A program made the position numbers and the translations under genes. The notes beneath the pieces are model-generated. The model saw only the letters and a list, made by a program, of their open reading frames with translations, did not search any database and had not been told where the DNA came from. Below, piece by piece: positions 41,779 through 53,177 of a stretch of 64,000 nucleotides of DNA; positions within the stretch are counted from its first letter, which is position 1; each line of letters starts with the position of its first letter. This DNA comes from Roseateles sp. XES5 (lineage in GTDB: Bacteria; Pseudomonadota; Alphaproteobacteria; Rhizobiales; Rhizobiaceae), in contig NZ_CP084752.1 in NCBI RefSeq assembly GCF_020535545.1, forward strand, positions 1,719,501 through 1,783,500, read 5' to 3'.

Positions 41779-41906
41779 GTGCAATCTTCCTCACGATCGG
41801 CGGAAACCACTCCGGTTTCCGGTGAATCCGATGTGGGCAGAGTGCCCCTGGCGTTCAAGGCAATGCCCGGCAGAATCGGGCAAGTGCCTGAAACGAGCCT
41901 CAAAAA

Positions 41907-43196
41907 TCAGGCGGCGCCGCCAGCCTTGCCGCCCTTGATGACGCGCGGCACCGGCTTTGCCTTCGTGGCCTTGCCGTGCTGGTCGATGAAGGACAGGATG
42001 CGCGGCGCGATCTCCTTGCGGAAGCGCGAACCGTTGAAGACGCCATAGTGACCGACATCCGGCTGGACGTAATGCATGCGCATGTCGTCCGGGATGTTGG
42101 TGCAGATGGTCTGCGCCGCCTCGGTCTGGCCGACGCCGGAAATGTCGTCGTTCTCGCCCTCGACGGTGAGCAGCGCCACCTTGCGGATGGCCGTCGTGTC
42201 GACGCGGCGGTCGCGATGCATCATCTCGCCCTTCGGCAGGGCATGGCGCATGAACACGGTTTCCACCGTCTGCAGATAGAATTCGGCCGTCAGGTCCATG
42301 ACGGCAAGATACTCGTCATAGAAGTCGCGATGCTTTTCGGCCGCGTCGCCGTCGTTCTTCACGAGATGGGCGAAGAACTCCTTGTGCGCGACGACATGGC
42401 GGTCGAGATTCATCGACATGAAACCGGAGAGCTGCAGGAAGCCCGGATAGACCATGCGCATGACACCCGGCTGCGGCCACGGAACCGGCATGATGACATT
42501 GTCGCGGAACCAGTCGATCGGCTTTTCCTTGGCGAGCTTGTTGACCGCCGTCGGATTGATGCGCGTATCGATGGGACCGCCCATCAGCGTCATGGTGGAG
42601 GGCGAAAGCGGATCGTTGTCGGCTTCCATGACGGAAACGGCCGCAAGAACCGGCACCGCCGGCTGGCAGACGGCGATGACATGGGTATCCGGCCCCAGCG
42701 CATGCAGCATCTGGATGACGTAGTCGATGTAGTCGTCGAGATCGAAAGCGCCTTCGGACAGAGGCACCATGCGCGCATCCACCCAGTCGGTGATATGCAC
42801 TTCGGCATGGGGCAGCAGCGCCTCGACGGTGCCGCGCAGCAGCGTCGCATAATGGCCGGACATCGGCGCGACGATCAGGATTTTCGGATCCTTGCGATGG
42901 CCGGCCGGCAAACAGCGCTCGAAATGGATGAGATTGCAGAAGGGGCGCTGCCAGACGACCTTTTCATGGACGGAAACGCTCTGGCCGTCGATGACGGTGG
43001 TGGGCAGGTCGAATTCGGGCTTGCCGTAGCGCCGCGTCGTTCGCTCAAGCACCTCGAAGCCGGCAGCCATGGTGCGGCCGAAATAGGTATGCGACAGTGG
43101 ATTGAGCGGATTGCGGAAGGCGATCCGCATCTGGTCCGCCACGGCGCGCCAGGGCGCCATCACCGCATGGTTCAGTTCGTACAGCTGATAATACAT
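41907..43196 (-). CDS. phaZ: Intracellular polyhydroxyalkanoate depolymerase
   Basis: 429 residues. Degrades stored polyhydroxybutyrate. The sequence MYYQLYELNHAVMAPWR at the start is characteristic of the Ralstonia PhaZ1-type enzymes. The nucleophile is probably the Cys in VIAVCQPAVPVL (about residue 176), which replaces the Ser of the ordinary lipase box in this family. The C-terminal DVGHYGVFNGSRFR supplies the catalytic His. ATG 43196 gives the family start. It stands alone with its own upstream region. Confidence 0.93.
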   Translation of the reverse strand: MYYQLYELNHAVMAPWRAVADQMRIAFRNPLNPLSHTYFGRTMAAGFEVLERTTRRYGKPEFDLPTTVIDGQSVSVHEKVVWQRPFCNLIHFERCLPAGHRKDPKILIVAPMSGHYATLLRGTVEALLPHAEVHITDWVDARMVPLSEGAFDLDDYIDYVIQMLHALGPDTHVIAVCQPAVPVLAAVSVMEADNDPLSPSTMTLMGGPIDTRINPTAVNKLAKEKPIDWFRDNVIMPVPWPQPGVMRMVYPGFLQLSGFMSMNLDRHVVAHKEFFAHLVKNDGDAAEKHRDFYDEYLAVMDLTAEFYLQTVETVFMRHALPKGEMMHRDRRVDTTAIRKVALLTVEGENDDISGVGQTEAAQTICTNIPDDMRMHYVQPDVGHYGVFNGSRFRKEIAPRILSFIDQHGKATKAKPVPRVIKGGKAGGAA

Positions 43197-43373
43197 CGGA
43201 CGCGTTACCCCATTTTCCCAAAGCGCGGGGCCTAGACCCTCTGCACCGTCGTCACCCGGTTTCCGCAGATGCGAAAACACTAACATGTTTTCGCTGCGTG
43301 GCAACACGCCACGAGAGCATCCTAAACCTGTGAACCTTTCGCGGACATGAACGTATCCGGGGCAGGAAAGGGC

Positions 43374-44174
43374 TCAGTAGCCGCCGCCGCGCCGTTCGCT
43401 CGCCGCTTCGCCGAGGAAGCTGCGGCGAAGTCCTTCCACCGCCGAAACGAGGCAGTTGACGTCGGTGCCGATCGCCAGGAAGTCCGCGCCGAGATCGCGG
43501 TAAACCTCGGCCTGCGGCAGCGAGACCGTCATGATGCCGCGCGCCTTGCCGTGCGCCTTCGTGCGCTCGAAGATATGCGTGATGGCTGCCAGGACCTCCG
43601 GCGCGCCGGGATTGCCGAGATGACCCATGTCGGCGGCAAGATCCGACGGGCCGATGAAGATGCCGTCGACGCCTTCCACGGCGGCGATCTCGTCGACCGC
43701 CGCTAGCCCGGCCCGGTTTTCCACTTGCACGATGAGGCAGACCTCCTCGTTGGCCGTGGTGATGTAGTCCGGAATGCGGCCGAAATCGCTGGCACGGCCG
43801 AGGCCGGCGCCGACACCGCGAATGCCGTGCGGCGGATAGCGCAACGCACGCACCAGGGTCTTCGCCTCCTCAGCCGATTCGACCATAGGAATGAGGAAGG
43901 TCTGGGCGCCCTGATCGAGCAATTGCTTGAGGATCCAGGCCTCGCCCATCGGCGGGCGCACCATGGCATGGGTCGGCGAATGACGCAGGGCACCGATCTG
44001 GGCGCTGATCAGCGGCATGTCGTTCGGCCCGTGTTCACCATCGATCAGCAGCCAGTCATAGCCACTGGTGGAAAGGACCTCCGCCGCATAGGCGCTGCCG
44101 AGCGCCGCCCACAGGCCAAGCTGGAATCGGCCGTCGCGAAGCGCGGCCTTGAAGGTGTTTTTCGGTGCTACCAC
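43374..44174 (-). CDS. HpcH/HpaI family aldolase
   Basis: 266 residues. A class II pyruvate-type aldolase such as 4-hydroxy-2-oxoheptanedioate aldolase (HpaI). Motifs: LIDGEHGPND, the metal Glu in IVQVENRAG and the Asp in FIGPSDLAADMG. GTG 44174 is chosen because AGGAAAG precedes it; upstream codons are open but lie in the gabD spacer. It follows gabD on the same strand, and its other neighbours are not part of a homoprotocatechuate pathway, so the physiological substrate is open; gabD-like dehydrogenases can oxidise its semialdehyde product. Confidence 0.9.
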   Translation of the reverse strand: MVAPKNTFKAALRDGRFQLGLWAALGSAYAAEVLSTSGYDWLLIDGEHGPNDMPLISAQIGALRHSPTHAMVRPPMGEAWILKQLLDQGAQTFLIPMVESAEEAKTLVRALRYPPHGIRGVGAGLGRASDFGRIPDYITTANEEVCLIVQVENRAGLAAVDEIAAVEGVDGIFIGPSDLAADMGHLGNPGAPEVLAAITHIFERTKAHGKARGIMTVSLPQAEVYRDLGADFLAIGTDVNCLVSAVEGLRRSFLGEAASERRGGGY

Positions 44175-44192
44175 GGATCTTTCCTCTCGAAA

Positions 44193-44219
44193 CGAAACCG
44201 GCCGGCAAATGCCGGCCGG
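44193..44219 (-). terminator. GC-rich hairpin between gabD and the aldolase gene
   Basis: On the minus strand CCGGCCGGC and GCCGGCCGG form a perfect 9-bp stem with a 4-base loop, followed by only TTTCG. It is probably a weak terminator or processing stem that lowers downstream aldolase expression. Confidence 0.5.
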
Positions 44220-44238
44220 GTCTTTCAGCATTGTCGGC

Positions 44239-45690
44239 TCAGGCGATGCCGCCGAGGCAGACATACTTGATCTCGGTGAACTCCTCGATGCCGTACCTGG
44301 AGCCCTCGCGGCCGAGGCCGGAGAGCTTCACACCGCCGAAGGGCGCTTCCGCCGTCGAGATCAGGCCGGTATTGACGCCGACCATGCCGTATTCCAGCGC
44401 CTCCGCCACGCGGAACACGCGCGACAGGTCCTTGGCGTAGAAATAGGACGCAAGGCCGAATTCCGTGTCGTTGGCCTGGGCGATGACGTCATTCTCGTCC
44501 GTGAAGCGGAAGAGCGGAGCGACGGGGCCGAAGGTCTCTTCCTTCGCCACGGCCATGTCCGGCGTCACGTCCGCGATCACGGTCGCCTCGTAGAAGGTGC
44601 CGCCAAGTGCATGGCGCTTGCCGCCCTGAACCACGCGGCCGCCCTTCTTCACGGCGTCGGAGACATGCTCCTCCACCTTTTCCAGCGCGGCACTGTCGAT
44701 CAGCGGACCGAGCACCACACCCTCGTCGAAACCGTTGCCGGTCTTCAGCTTGCCGACGGCGGCGGCGAGCTTGTCGGAGAAGGCGTCATAGACGGCGTCC
44801 TGGACGTAGAGCCGGTTGGCGCACACGCAGGTCTGGCCGTTGTTGCGGAACTTGGCGATCAGCGCGCCCTCGACGGCCGCATCGAGATCGGCATCGTCGA
44901 AGACGATGAAGGGTGCGTTGCCGCCGAGTTCCAGGCCCAGCTTCTTGATGGTCGGCGCGCACTGCTTGTAGAGCTCGGCGCCGATTTCCGTCGAGCCGGT
45001 GAAGGTGAGTTTGCGCACGGTCGGGTTGGCGGTCATTTCCGCGCCGATCTCGCGGGCCGAACCGGTGATGACCGAGAAGAGGCCGGCGGGCATGCCGGCG
45101 CGCTGGGCCAGCTCGGCCACGGCCAGGGCCGAGAGCGGCGTGGCCTCGGCGGGCTTGATGATGACCGAGCAGCCCGCGGCCAGGGCCGGCGCCACCTTGC
45201 GCGTGATCATGGCCACCGGGAAGTTCCAGGGCGTGATGGCCGCGCACACGCCCATGGGCTGCTTGAGCACTAGGTAGCGCTTGCTGGGATCGGTGGTGGG
45301 GATGGTCTCGCCGTAGAGGCGCTTGCCTTCCTCGGCAAACCAGTCGATGAAGCTGGCGCCGTAGATCACCTCGCCCCGGGCCTCGGCCAGGGGCTTGCCC
45401 TGCTCGGCCGTCATGATGCGACCGAGATCGTCCTTGTTCTCGATCATCAGCTCGAACCACTTGCGCAGCACGGCCGAGCGTTCCTTGGCGGTGCGGGCGG
45501 CCCAGCCCTTCTGGGCTTCGGCGGCCGCATCGATCGCTTCCTTCGTTTCCTTCGCGCCGAGCTTCGGCACGTAGCCGACCAGCTCACCCGTCGCCGGGTT
45601 CTTCACCGCTATGCCGCTGCCATCCGCTTCAATCCAGCGCTGGCCGACAAGGGCTGCCTGGCGAAGCAGGCTCGGATCTTTGAGGCTCAT
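44239..45690 (-). CDS. gabD: NAD(P)-dependent succinate-semialdehyde dehydrogenase
   Basis: 483 residues, the ALDH fold. Catalytic Glu in LELGGNAPFIV (about 252) and Cys in NNGQTCVCANR (about 286) are present, as are PWNFPVAMITRK and FTGSTEIG. Sequence and length fit GabD, which oxidises succinic semialdehyde from GABA breakdown; glutarate semialdehyde is an alternative substrate. An HpaI-type aldolase follows on the same strand. Odd: about 45090-45510 uses CCC, GCC, GTG and AGC codons and reads FIDWFAEEGKRLYGETIP...SKRYLVLKQP, unlike its flanks; see findings. Confidence 0.93.
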   Translation of the reverse strand: MSLKDPSLLRQAALVGQRWIEADGSGIAVKNPATGELVGYVPKLGAKETKEAIDAAAEAQKGWAARTAKERSAVLRKWFELMIENKDDLGRIMTAEQGKPLAEARGEVIYGASFIDWFAEEGKRLYGETIPTTDPSKRYLVLKQPMGVCAAITPWNFPVAMITRKVAPALAAGCSVIIKPAEATPLSALAVAELAQRAGMPAGLFSVITGSAREIGAEMTANPTVRKLTFTGSTEIGAELYKQCAPTIKKLGLELGGNAPFIVFDDADLDAAVEGALIAKFRNNGQTCVCANRLYVQDAVYDAFSDKLAAAVGKLKTGNGFDEGVVLGPLIDSAALEKVEEHVSDAVKKGGRVVQGGKRHALGGTFYEATVIADVTPDMAVAKEETFGPVAPLFRFTDENDVIAQANDTEFGLASYFYAKDLSRVFRVAEALEYGMVGVNTGLISTAEAPFGGVKLSGLGREGSRYGIEEFTEIKYVCLGGIA

Positions 45691-45860
45691 CGATATCTCC
45701 CATTTTCGCGATGCCGTCAGACGTCATGACGTCGTGTCGCAAGCGTTATATTGCGTCCGCCACCCGTTCGACAATGCGACAGAGACGCGATTTTACCGCT
45801 TCGCGGCGGCGGGTGGCGGGTCTAAGGTCGCCGCGCACGTTCTGACATTCGAGGCTACCC

Positions 45861-46454
45861 ATGACCCATCCCACCGGCCGCACCGCGGACCACGCCATCG
45901 ACCCCATTTTCCTCGACCGCTGGTCGCCGCGCGCCTTCACCGGCGAAGCGATGCCGCAGGCCACGCTGCTGTCGCTGTTCGAGGCCGCCCGCTGGGCACC
46001 ATCCGCCGCCAACGGCCAGCCCTGGCGTTTCATCTATGGGCACCGCGGCACCGAGGCCTTCGACCGGATCTACAACACGTTGGACGAGGGCAACCGCCGC
46101 TGGGCCGACAAGGCGTCCGTTCTTGCCGTCGTCGTTTCGCAGACCCATCGCAAGAATGCCGACGGCGAGATGCGGCCGGCCTATACCCACGCCTTCGATA
46201 CGGGCGCGGCCTGGGCCTATCTCGCCCTTCAGACGACCCGCGCCGGCTATCATGCCCACGGCATGGGCGGCATCGACCGCGCCAAGGCCATGGACGTACT
46301 CGGCATTCCCGACGGCTTTCGTGTCGAGGCCGCTGTCGCCATCGGCAAGATCGCACCCAAGGAAACCCTGCCGGAAGACCTGATGAAGCGCGAAGTGCCG
46401 AGCACGCGCAAGCCCCTGGCGGAATTCATCTCCGAGGGACGGTTTACGGCCTGA
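45861..46454 (+). CDS. Nitroreductase family protein
   Basis: 197 residues, an FMN-dependent oxidoreductase. DRWSPRAFTGEAM and RWAPSAANGQPWRFIY are the FMN-binding motifs of the small nitroreductases (the HadB/RutE side of the family), and AYLALQTTRAGYHAHGMGG follows. No partner gene suggests a substrate. It stands alone between the minus-strand gabD and gyrB, with a 170-base region upstream in which I see no clear promoter. Confidence 0.88.
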   Translation: MTHPTGRTADHAIDPIFLDRWSPRAFTGEAMPQATLLSLFEAARWAPSAANGQPWRFIYGHRGTEAFDRIYNTLDEGNRRWADKASVLAVVVSQTHRKNADGEMRPAYTHAFDTGAAWAYLALQTTRAGYHAHGMGGIDRAKAMDVLGIPDGFRVEAAVAIGKIAPKETLPEDLMKREVPSTRKPLAEFISEGRFTA

Positions 46455-46540
46455 ATTGGGCTCGCCCCTCCTCCCGGCTCCCTGTCGATCCTTGATAGAA
46501 CCCACGGATGACAGCACCGGGCGGAGGGGCCGATCCACCA

Positions 46541-46567
46541 AAAGAAAAGCCGCCTTTCGGCGGCTTT
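46541..46567 (-). terminator. Intrinsic terminator of gyrB
   Basis: On the minus strand AAAGCCGCC and GGCGGCTTT form a perfect 9-bp stem with a 4-base loop, followed by a T-rich tail (complement of 46541-46548). It starts 4 bases after the gyrB stop. Confidence 0.9.
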
Positions 46568-46571
46568 CTCA

Positions 46572-49028
<2,457 letters not shown>

Positions 49029-49163
49029 TCAAAAGTCTTTCCAGAGGTTTCGCGGCAGGCGGGAAAGCGGGGCGAATCACGGCTTTCCGGGTTCCTAGAA
49101 TATAGGGATTTTGCCCCGAAGTTCCAAACCAAAGAGCCTGCAAACACGGCAGAAATCAGGGGA

Positions 49164-49544
49164 TCAACCGGATTTTACCCGGTTATTGCATGCTTTTTCG
49201 AGAATGCCGGCAAGCCGGCGCACCGTCTCGGGCGGCAGGTTGCGGATTTCGGCCGAAAGACGGTTGGCGAAGGCCGTATATTCCGGTGGCAGGCCCGACG
49301 TATCGACCGTGATGCGCGGGTCGGAAATCTCCGCGATGCGGAAAAGTTCTTCCGCCTCGTCCCAGATGACGTTGAAATAGCCGGCAACGCGCTGGAGGAA
49401 ATCGAAGCTCGGCATGCCGCGCTTGCCGTGCTCCAGCGCGGAGAGATAGGCCGGGCTGACACCAAGCGCCACTGCCATGTCCTTCTGCGAAACGCCCTTG
49501 CGGTCGCGCAGATGCCGCACCGCCTTGCCGAAGGGCGTCGTCAT
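49164..49544 (-). CDS. XRE-family helix-turn-helix regulator
   Basis: 126 residues. The HTH_3 domain spans about 8-62: LRDRKGVSQKDMAVALGVSP is the helix-turn-helix, followed by AYLSALEHGKRG. The C-terminal half (PPEYTAFANRLSAEIRNL) is alpha-helical, possibly for dimerisation. ATG 49544 overlaps the stop of the Smr gene (ATGA). It may regulate the mltA-smr operon it closes. The family is widespread in rhizobia next to smr, but the target is not known to me. Confidence 0.88.
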   Translation of the reverse strand: MTTPFGKAVRHLRDRKGVSQKDMAVALGVSPAYLSALEHGKRGMPSFDFLQRVAGYFNVIWDEAEELFRIAEISDPRITVDTSGLPPEYTAFANRLSAEIRNLPPETVRRLAGILEKACNNRVKSG

Positions 49545-50116
49545 CGCTTTTCCCCGGGCAGGCGGGCAAGCCGGACGTAGAGAGCGCCTTCGCCGCCATG
49601 GTTGCGCGCCGCCGGTTCGTAGGACGAGATCAGCGGGCGGAATTCCGGCAGCGAGAACCACAGCGGCACCGCACGCTTGAGCGCACCGTCGCTGCCGAGC
49701 GACGTGCCCTTGCCGGTGATGACCAGCACATGGCGCAGGCCCCGTTCATGCGCCTTGATGAGGAAACCGAGCAGGAAGCCGTGCGCCTCGCTCTGGATCA
49801 TGCCGTGCAGGTCGATGCGGGCTTCGAGCGCCAGACGTCCCTTGGCGATCTTGCGCTTGACCGGGCGCTCCAGCGGATGATGGCGCGCAGCCTCCTTGCC
49901 GCGCCCGATGGTGAGCGTGATGCCATCCTCGGCGGCGATGCCCGCCTTCGTCTTTTTCGGCGGCGGCTCGGGGGCCCTCGCCTCCTCGATCTTTTCCGCG
50001 AAGGCGACCTCGAATTCCGTCAGGGCGTCGAGCCTGCCGGGCAGGGCGCGCGTGCTGCGCGCCACCTTGCCCCAGAGGATGCGGTCTTCGCTGGAAAGCG
50101 TCTTATCCTTCGGCAT
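49541..50116 (-). CDS. Smr domain protein
   Basis: 191 residues. A charged N-terminal half with SSEDRILWGKVARSTRAL (typical of alphaproteobacterial DUF/Smr proteins) leads to a C-terminal Smr domain: IDLHGMIQSEAHGFLLGFL and VLVITGKGTS. Smr domains are nucleases or nucleic-acid binders, as in MutS2. It overlaps mltA upstream by 14 bases and the regulator gene downstream by 4. Confidence 0.9.
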   Translation of the reverse strand: MPKDKTLSSEDRILWGKVARSTRALPGRLDALTEFEVAFAEKIEEARAPEPPPKKTKAGIAAEDGITLTIGRGKEAARHHPLERPVKRKIAKGRLALEARIDLHGMIQSEAHGFLLGFLIKAHERGLRHVLVITGKGTSLGSDGALKRAVPLWFSLPEFRPLISSYEPAARNHGGEGALYVRLARLPGEKR

Positions 50117-51218
50117 GGAGGTAGCGCTCCGCCGCCGCCTTGGGAACGAGGATATGGAAGGTCGCAGCATTGCGTACATGGCCCGCCAGCGCGCCCGCCG
50201 CGTCGCCCGAGCCCGTGAAGATATCGCCGCGCGCCGGGCCGACGATGGCCGTTCCCGTATCGAGCGCCAGCATCAACCGGCGGAAGGGTTTTCCGCCATC
50301 CATATGGGTCAGGCTGTCGCTGGAGATGAAGAAGGGCAGGCCGAAAGTGTGGATCATCCGGTCCACCGCCAGCGAGCGGCCGGCGACGAGCGGCACCTTG
50401 GCGGCGGCAATGGGACCGAGACCGGCATCGTCCACCGCCGCTTCCTTGAAGAAGATGAAGGAGCGATTGTGCCAGAGCACCGCGTCGACCTCACCCTCAT
50501 GCCGCGCCAGCCAGTCGCGGATCGACCCCATGGAGACGGTCGCCGCATCGATCTCTCCGCGATCGATCAGGAGCTTGCCGATGGCGGAGAAGGGATGGCC
50601 GGATTTTCCGGCATAGGTCACGCGCCTGACCGATCCATCGGGATAGACGAGCCGGGCGGCGCCCTGCACATGCGCGAAGAAGACGTCGACCTTCGAGCGG
50701 GCATAGGCGATTTCAAGGCCCTGGCCGGCGAGATGGCCGCGCTCGATCTCGCCGCGATCGGGATATTCGACGATGGCGCCATCTTTCAGGCGACCGAAGG
50801 CATAGCCTTGCGGAAACCCCTCCGGCCGGTTGCCATCGTCGATATCGACGAGATCGTCGGGCCGGCGATAGAAGGGATAGCGATAGTCCACGTCGGCTTC
50901 GGCCTTCACGGCGACTTCCGGCTCGTAGAAGGCGGTGACGAAGCCGGCGGAACCATCGGCCTTCTCGATCCGGAACGGCACGCATTCGGCCTCGAAGAAG
51001 GCGCGCACGGCGGCCGCGCCCTGCGGCTTTTGCGCATCCGCCGCATCCAGTAGCGCCAGAAGCTCGCCGGCAGTGATGCCAAGCGAGCCAGTCTTGTAGG
51101 GTTTGACGGAGCGGATATGCGCACGACAGCGGCCCATGGCCGCCATCAGGGCTGTCGGATCGTCCTCGTCCCAGCCGGGAAGCGCCGAAAACCGGGCCGG
51201 AACCAGACGGTAATCCAT
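50103..51218 (-). CDS. mltA: MltA-type lytic murein transglycosylase
   Basis: 371 residues. Cleaves glycan strands of peptidoglycan. The MltA domain lies at about 90-240 (VTAFYEPEV, DLVDIDDGNRPEG) and the 3D domain near the end, with the catalytic Asp in ALDTGTAIVGPARGDIF. Unlike E. coli MltA I see no signal peptide or lipobox: the protein starts MDYRLVPARFSALPGW, so export is unexplained unless the true start is elsewhere. It is 13 bases downstream of timA and overlaps the Smr gene. Confidence 0.9.
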   Translation of the reverse strand: MDYRLVPARFSALPGWDEDDPTALMAAMGRCRAHIRSVKPYKTGSLGITAGELLALLDAADAQKPQGAAAVRAFFEAECVPFRIEKADGSAGFVTAFYEPEVAVKAEADVDYRYPFYRRPDDLVDIDDGNRPEGFPQGYAFGRLKDGAIVEYPDRGEIERGHLAGQGLEIAYARSKVDVFFAHVQGAARLVYPDGSVRRVTYAGKSGHPFSAIGKLLIDRGEIDAATVSMGSIRDWLARHEGEVDAVLWHNRSFIFFKEAAVDDAGLGPIAAAKVPLVAGRSLAVDRMIHTFGLPFFISSDSLTHMDGGKPFRRLMLALDTGTAIVGPARGDIFTGSGDAAGALAGHVRNAATFHILVPKAAAERYLHAEG

Positions 51219-51231
51219 GACAGGGCCTCGC

Positions 51232-51936
51232 TCAGCCTTCCGATTCGGTGGCGATCAGCTTCCAGTTCGGATCGCGCGAACGGGTGTCGCGGGCGAAGGT
51301 CCAGAGATCGTTGACCTCGGCGACCGTATCCGCGTCGCCCTCGACCAGCGCGCCGGCCTTGTCATAGGTGGCGGAGATCAGCTGGCTGACGATGCGCAGC
51401 GTCACGTTGGCTTCGCTGTCCTTGACCTCGGCGCTGACGATATCGGCCTTCTCGATGCCGACGAAGCTCGAGCGCACGACCTCGCCCTTGCTCTCGCGTT
51501 CGGAAATGGCGGCATCGAAGCCCTCGTAGACTTCGCGCGACAGAAGGTTCTTCAGCGCCTTGCGGTCGCCATCGGCGAAGGCGACGACGATCATCTCGTA
51601 GGCCATGCGGGCGCCGCCCACGAATTCCTTCGGCGTGAAGGACGGGTCGGCCTTGGCGACCGCGCGGAGCTGCTCGTTCAACGGCGTGCCGGGAGCGGCG
51701 AAGCTGTCGATCGACGCGTAGGGGCTTTCGTCCTCCTCCGTGCCGTCGCGGCGCGGCAGCGTCACCACCTTGCCGCGGTCGGCCGAATCAGCCTCGGCGG
51801 CGCTCTCGCGCTTGGAGTAGGGGTCGAACGGCGGGCGCTCGCTTCCGGTGCGCCGGCCAAGCACGCTGCGCAATTGCAGGAAGATGACCACCGCAGCTAC
51901 GAGGAAGAAAAGCGTTACAAAGTCGAATGAGCCCAT
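51232..51936 (-). CDS. Tim44/TimA domain protein
   Basis: 234 residues. An N-terminal membrane helix (FVTLFFLVAAVVIFLQLRSVL) is followed by a charged, disordered stretch and a C-terminal Tim44-like domain (FVGGARMAYEMIVVAFADGD, NDLWTFARDTRSRDPNW). In mitochondria Tim44 anchors Hsp70 at the import pore; the bacterial TimA is membrane-bound with unclear function. ATG 51936 gives MGSFDFVTL. It heads timA-mltA-smr-xre and diverges from fxsA-secB, a pairing found across alphaproteobacteria. Confidence 0.92.
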   Translation of the reverse strand: MGSFDFVTLFFLVAAVVIFLQLRSVLGRRTGSERPPFDPYSKRESAAEADSADRGKVVTLPRRDGTEEDESPYASIDSFAAPGTPLNEQLRAVAKADPSFTPKEFVGGARMAYEMIVVAFADGDRKALKNLLSREVYEGFDAAISERESKGEVVRSSFVGIEKADIVSAEVKDSEANVTLRIVSQLISATYDKAGALVEGDADTVAEVNDLWTFARDTRSRDPNWKLIATESEG

Positions 51937-52087
51937 TATCGATCCGCTGCGGTTTCTGATTTTTGTTCCATTCCATATAGTCCGCAACGACGGATCATTC
52001 AAATGGCGATGACGTGAATGCGGCGAAGATACGCGCCGCACGGCTTGGCCGTATCGGCTCCGGCGAATCTATGCGACATTGAAAACC

Positions 52088-52546
52088 ATGTTCAGACGTC
52101 TTCTTCCCTTCCTCATTCTTCTCTTGCCGCTGGCGGAGATCGCCTGCTTCATCCTGGTCGGCCGACGGATCGGCCTCTTTCCGACGCTATCGCTGGTGGT
52201 ACTTTCGGCGGTTGCCGGCATCGTTCTGATGCGCATCCAGGGCTTCGGCGTGCTTACCCGGCTTCGACAGTCGGGCGAGGCCGGCCGGGCGCCGGGCAAG
52301 GAACTGCTCGACGCGGCGATGATCCTCATTGCCGGCATCCTGCTGCTCATTCCGGGTTTCCTCACCGACATACTCGGCCTTGCCCTCTTTCTTCCCCCCG
52401 TGCGCGCCTTTCTCTGGAACCGGCTGATGCGCAATGTCGTTGTGGTCGACATCGGCGGCATGCGGCCCGGCGGACGGCCGGAAACGCGACAAGACCGCAC
52501 CATCGATCTTGACGAGGGCGACTTCCATCGCGACGACCGGCCCTGA
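52088..52546 (+). CDS. fxsA: FxsA family membrane protein
   Basis: 152 residues. Membrane segments [33 protein letters not shown] and [22 protein letters not shown] with the motif LLIPGFLTD identify FxsA, which in E. coli relieves F-plasmid exclusion of phage T7; the normal cell role is unknown. The start is ATG 52088 (a TTG 9 bases upstream is also in frame). A hydrophilic acidic tail follows the last helix. secB lies 71 bases downstream. Confidence 0.9.
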   Translation: MFRRLLPFLILLLPLAEIACFILVGRRIGLFPTLSLVVLSAVAGIVLMRIQGFGVLTRLRQSGEAGRAPGKELLDAAMILIAGILLLIPGFLTDILGLALFLPPVRAFLWNRLMRNVVVVDIGGMRPGGRPETRQDRTIDLDEGDFHRDDRP

Positions 52547-52617
52547 GGCGTCAGGGTTGTAAGCCCCCGGCTGAAATGCTAGATGGCCTGACTTTCAAAG
52601 CCCCCGAGGATTTTCGC

Positions 52618-53094
52618 ATGACCGACGCAGCAACCGAGAACAACGCCGCGAGCCCCTCGCTCAACATCCTGGCGCAGTATGTGAAGGACTTTTCCTTCGA
52701 GAACCCGGGTGCGCCGCGGTCGCTGCAGGCCCGCGACAAGGCACCGGCGATCAACATCAGCGTCAACGTCAATGCCAACCCGCTCGCCGAGAACGACTTC
52801 GACGTCATCCTCTCGCTGAACGCGGAAGCCAAGGATGGCGACAAGGTTCTCTTCAATGCCGAACTCGCCTATGGCGGCGTCTTCCGCATCACGGGCTTCC
52901 CGCAGGAGCACATGCTGCCGGTCCTCTTCATCGAGTGCCCGCGCCTGCTCTTCCCCTTCGCCCGCCAGATCATCGCCGACGCCACCCGCAACGGCGGCTT
53001 CCCGCCGCTGATGATCGACCCGATCGACTTCGCGCAGATGTTTACCCAGCGCATGGCCGAAGAGCAGGTCAAGGCGAAGGTTCAGGCCAACTAA
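52618..53094 (+). CDS. secB: Protein-export chaperone SecB
   Basis: 158 residues. Tetrameric cytosolic chaperone that keeps preproteins unfolded and hands them to Sec[19 protein letters not shown] at the start and [26 protein letters not shown] are strong family motifs. ATG 52618 gives [10 protein letters not shown] bidirectional hairpin terminator follows, facing dnaQ. Confidence 0.96.
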   Translation: MTDAATENNAASPSLNILAQYVKDFSFENPGAPRSLQARDKAPAINISVNVNANPLAENDFDVILSLNAEAKDGDKVLFNAELAYGGVFRITGFPQEHMLPVLFIECPRLLFPFARQIIADATRNGGFPPLMIDPIDFAQMFTQRMAEEQVKAKVQAN

Positions 53095-53119
53095 GGCTGA
53101 CCTTCCTTTCCAAATGCAA

Positions 53120-53150
53120 ATGCCCGGCACGTCGTGACCGGGCATTTTCT
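53120..53150. terminator. Terminator between secB and dnaQ
   Basis: ATGCCCGG (53120-53127) pairs with CCGGGCAT (53138-53145), then TTTCTTT on the plus strand and a T-rich tail on the minus strand as well. It probably serves both convergent genes. Confidence 0.8.
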
Positions 53151-53177
53151 TTGCGCGCTTTATTTTATGAGCCGGAT

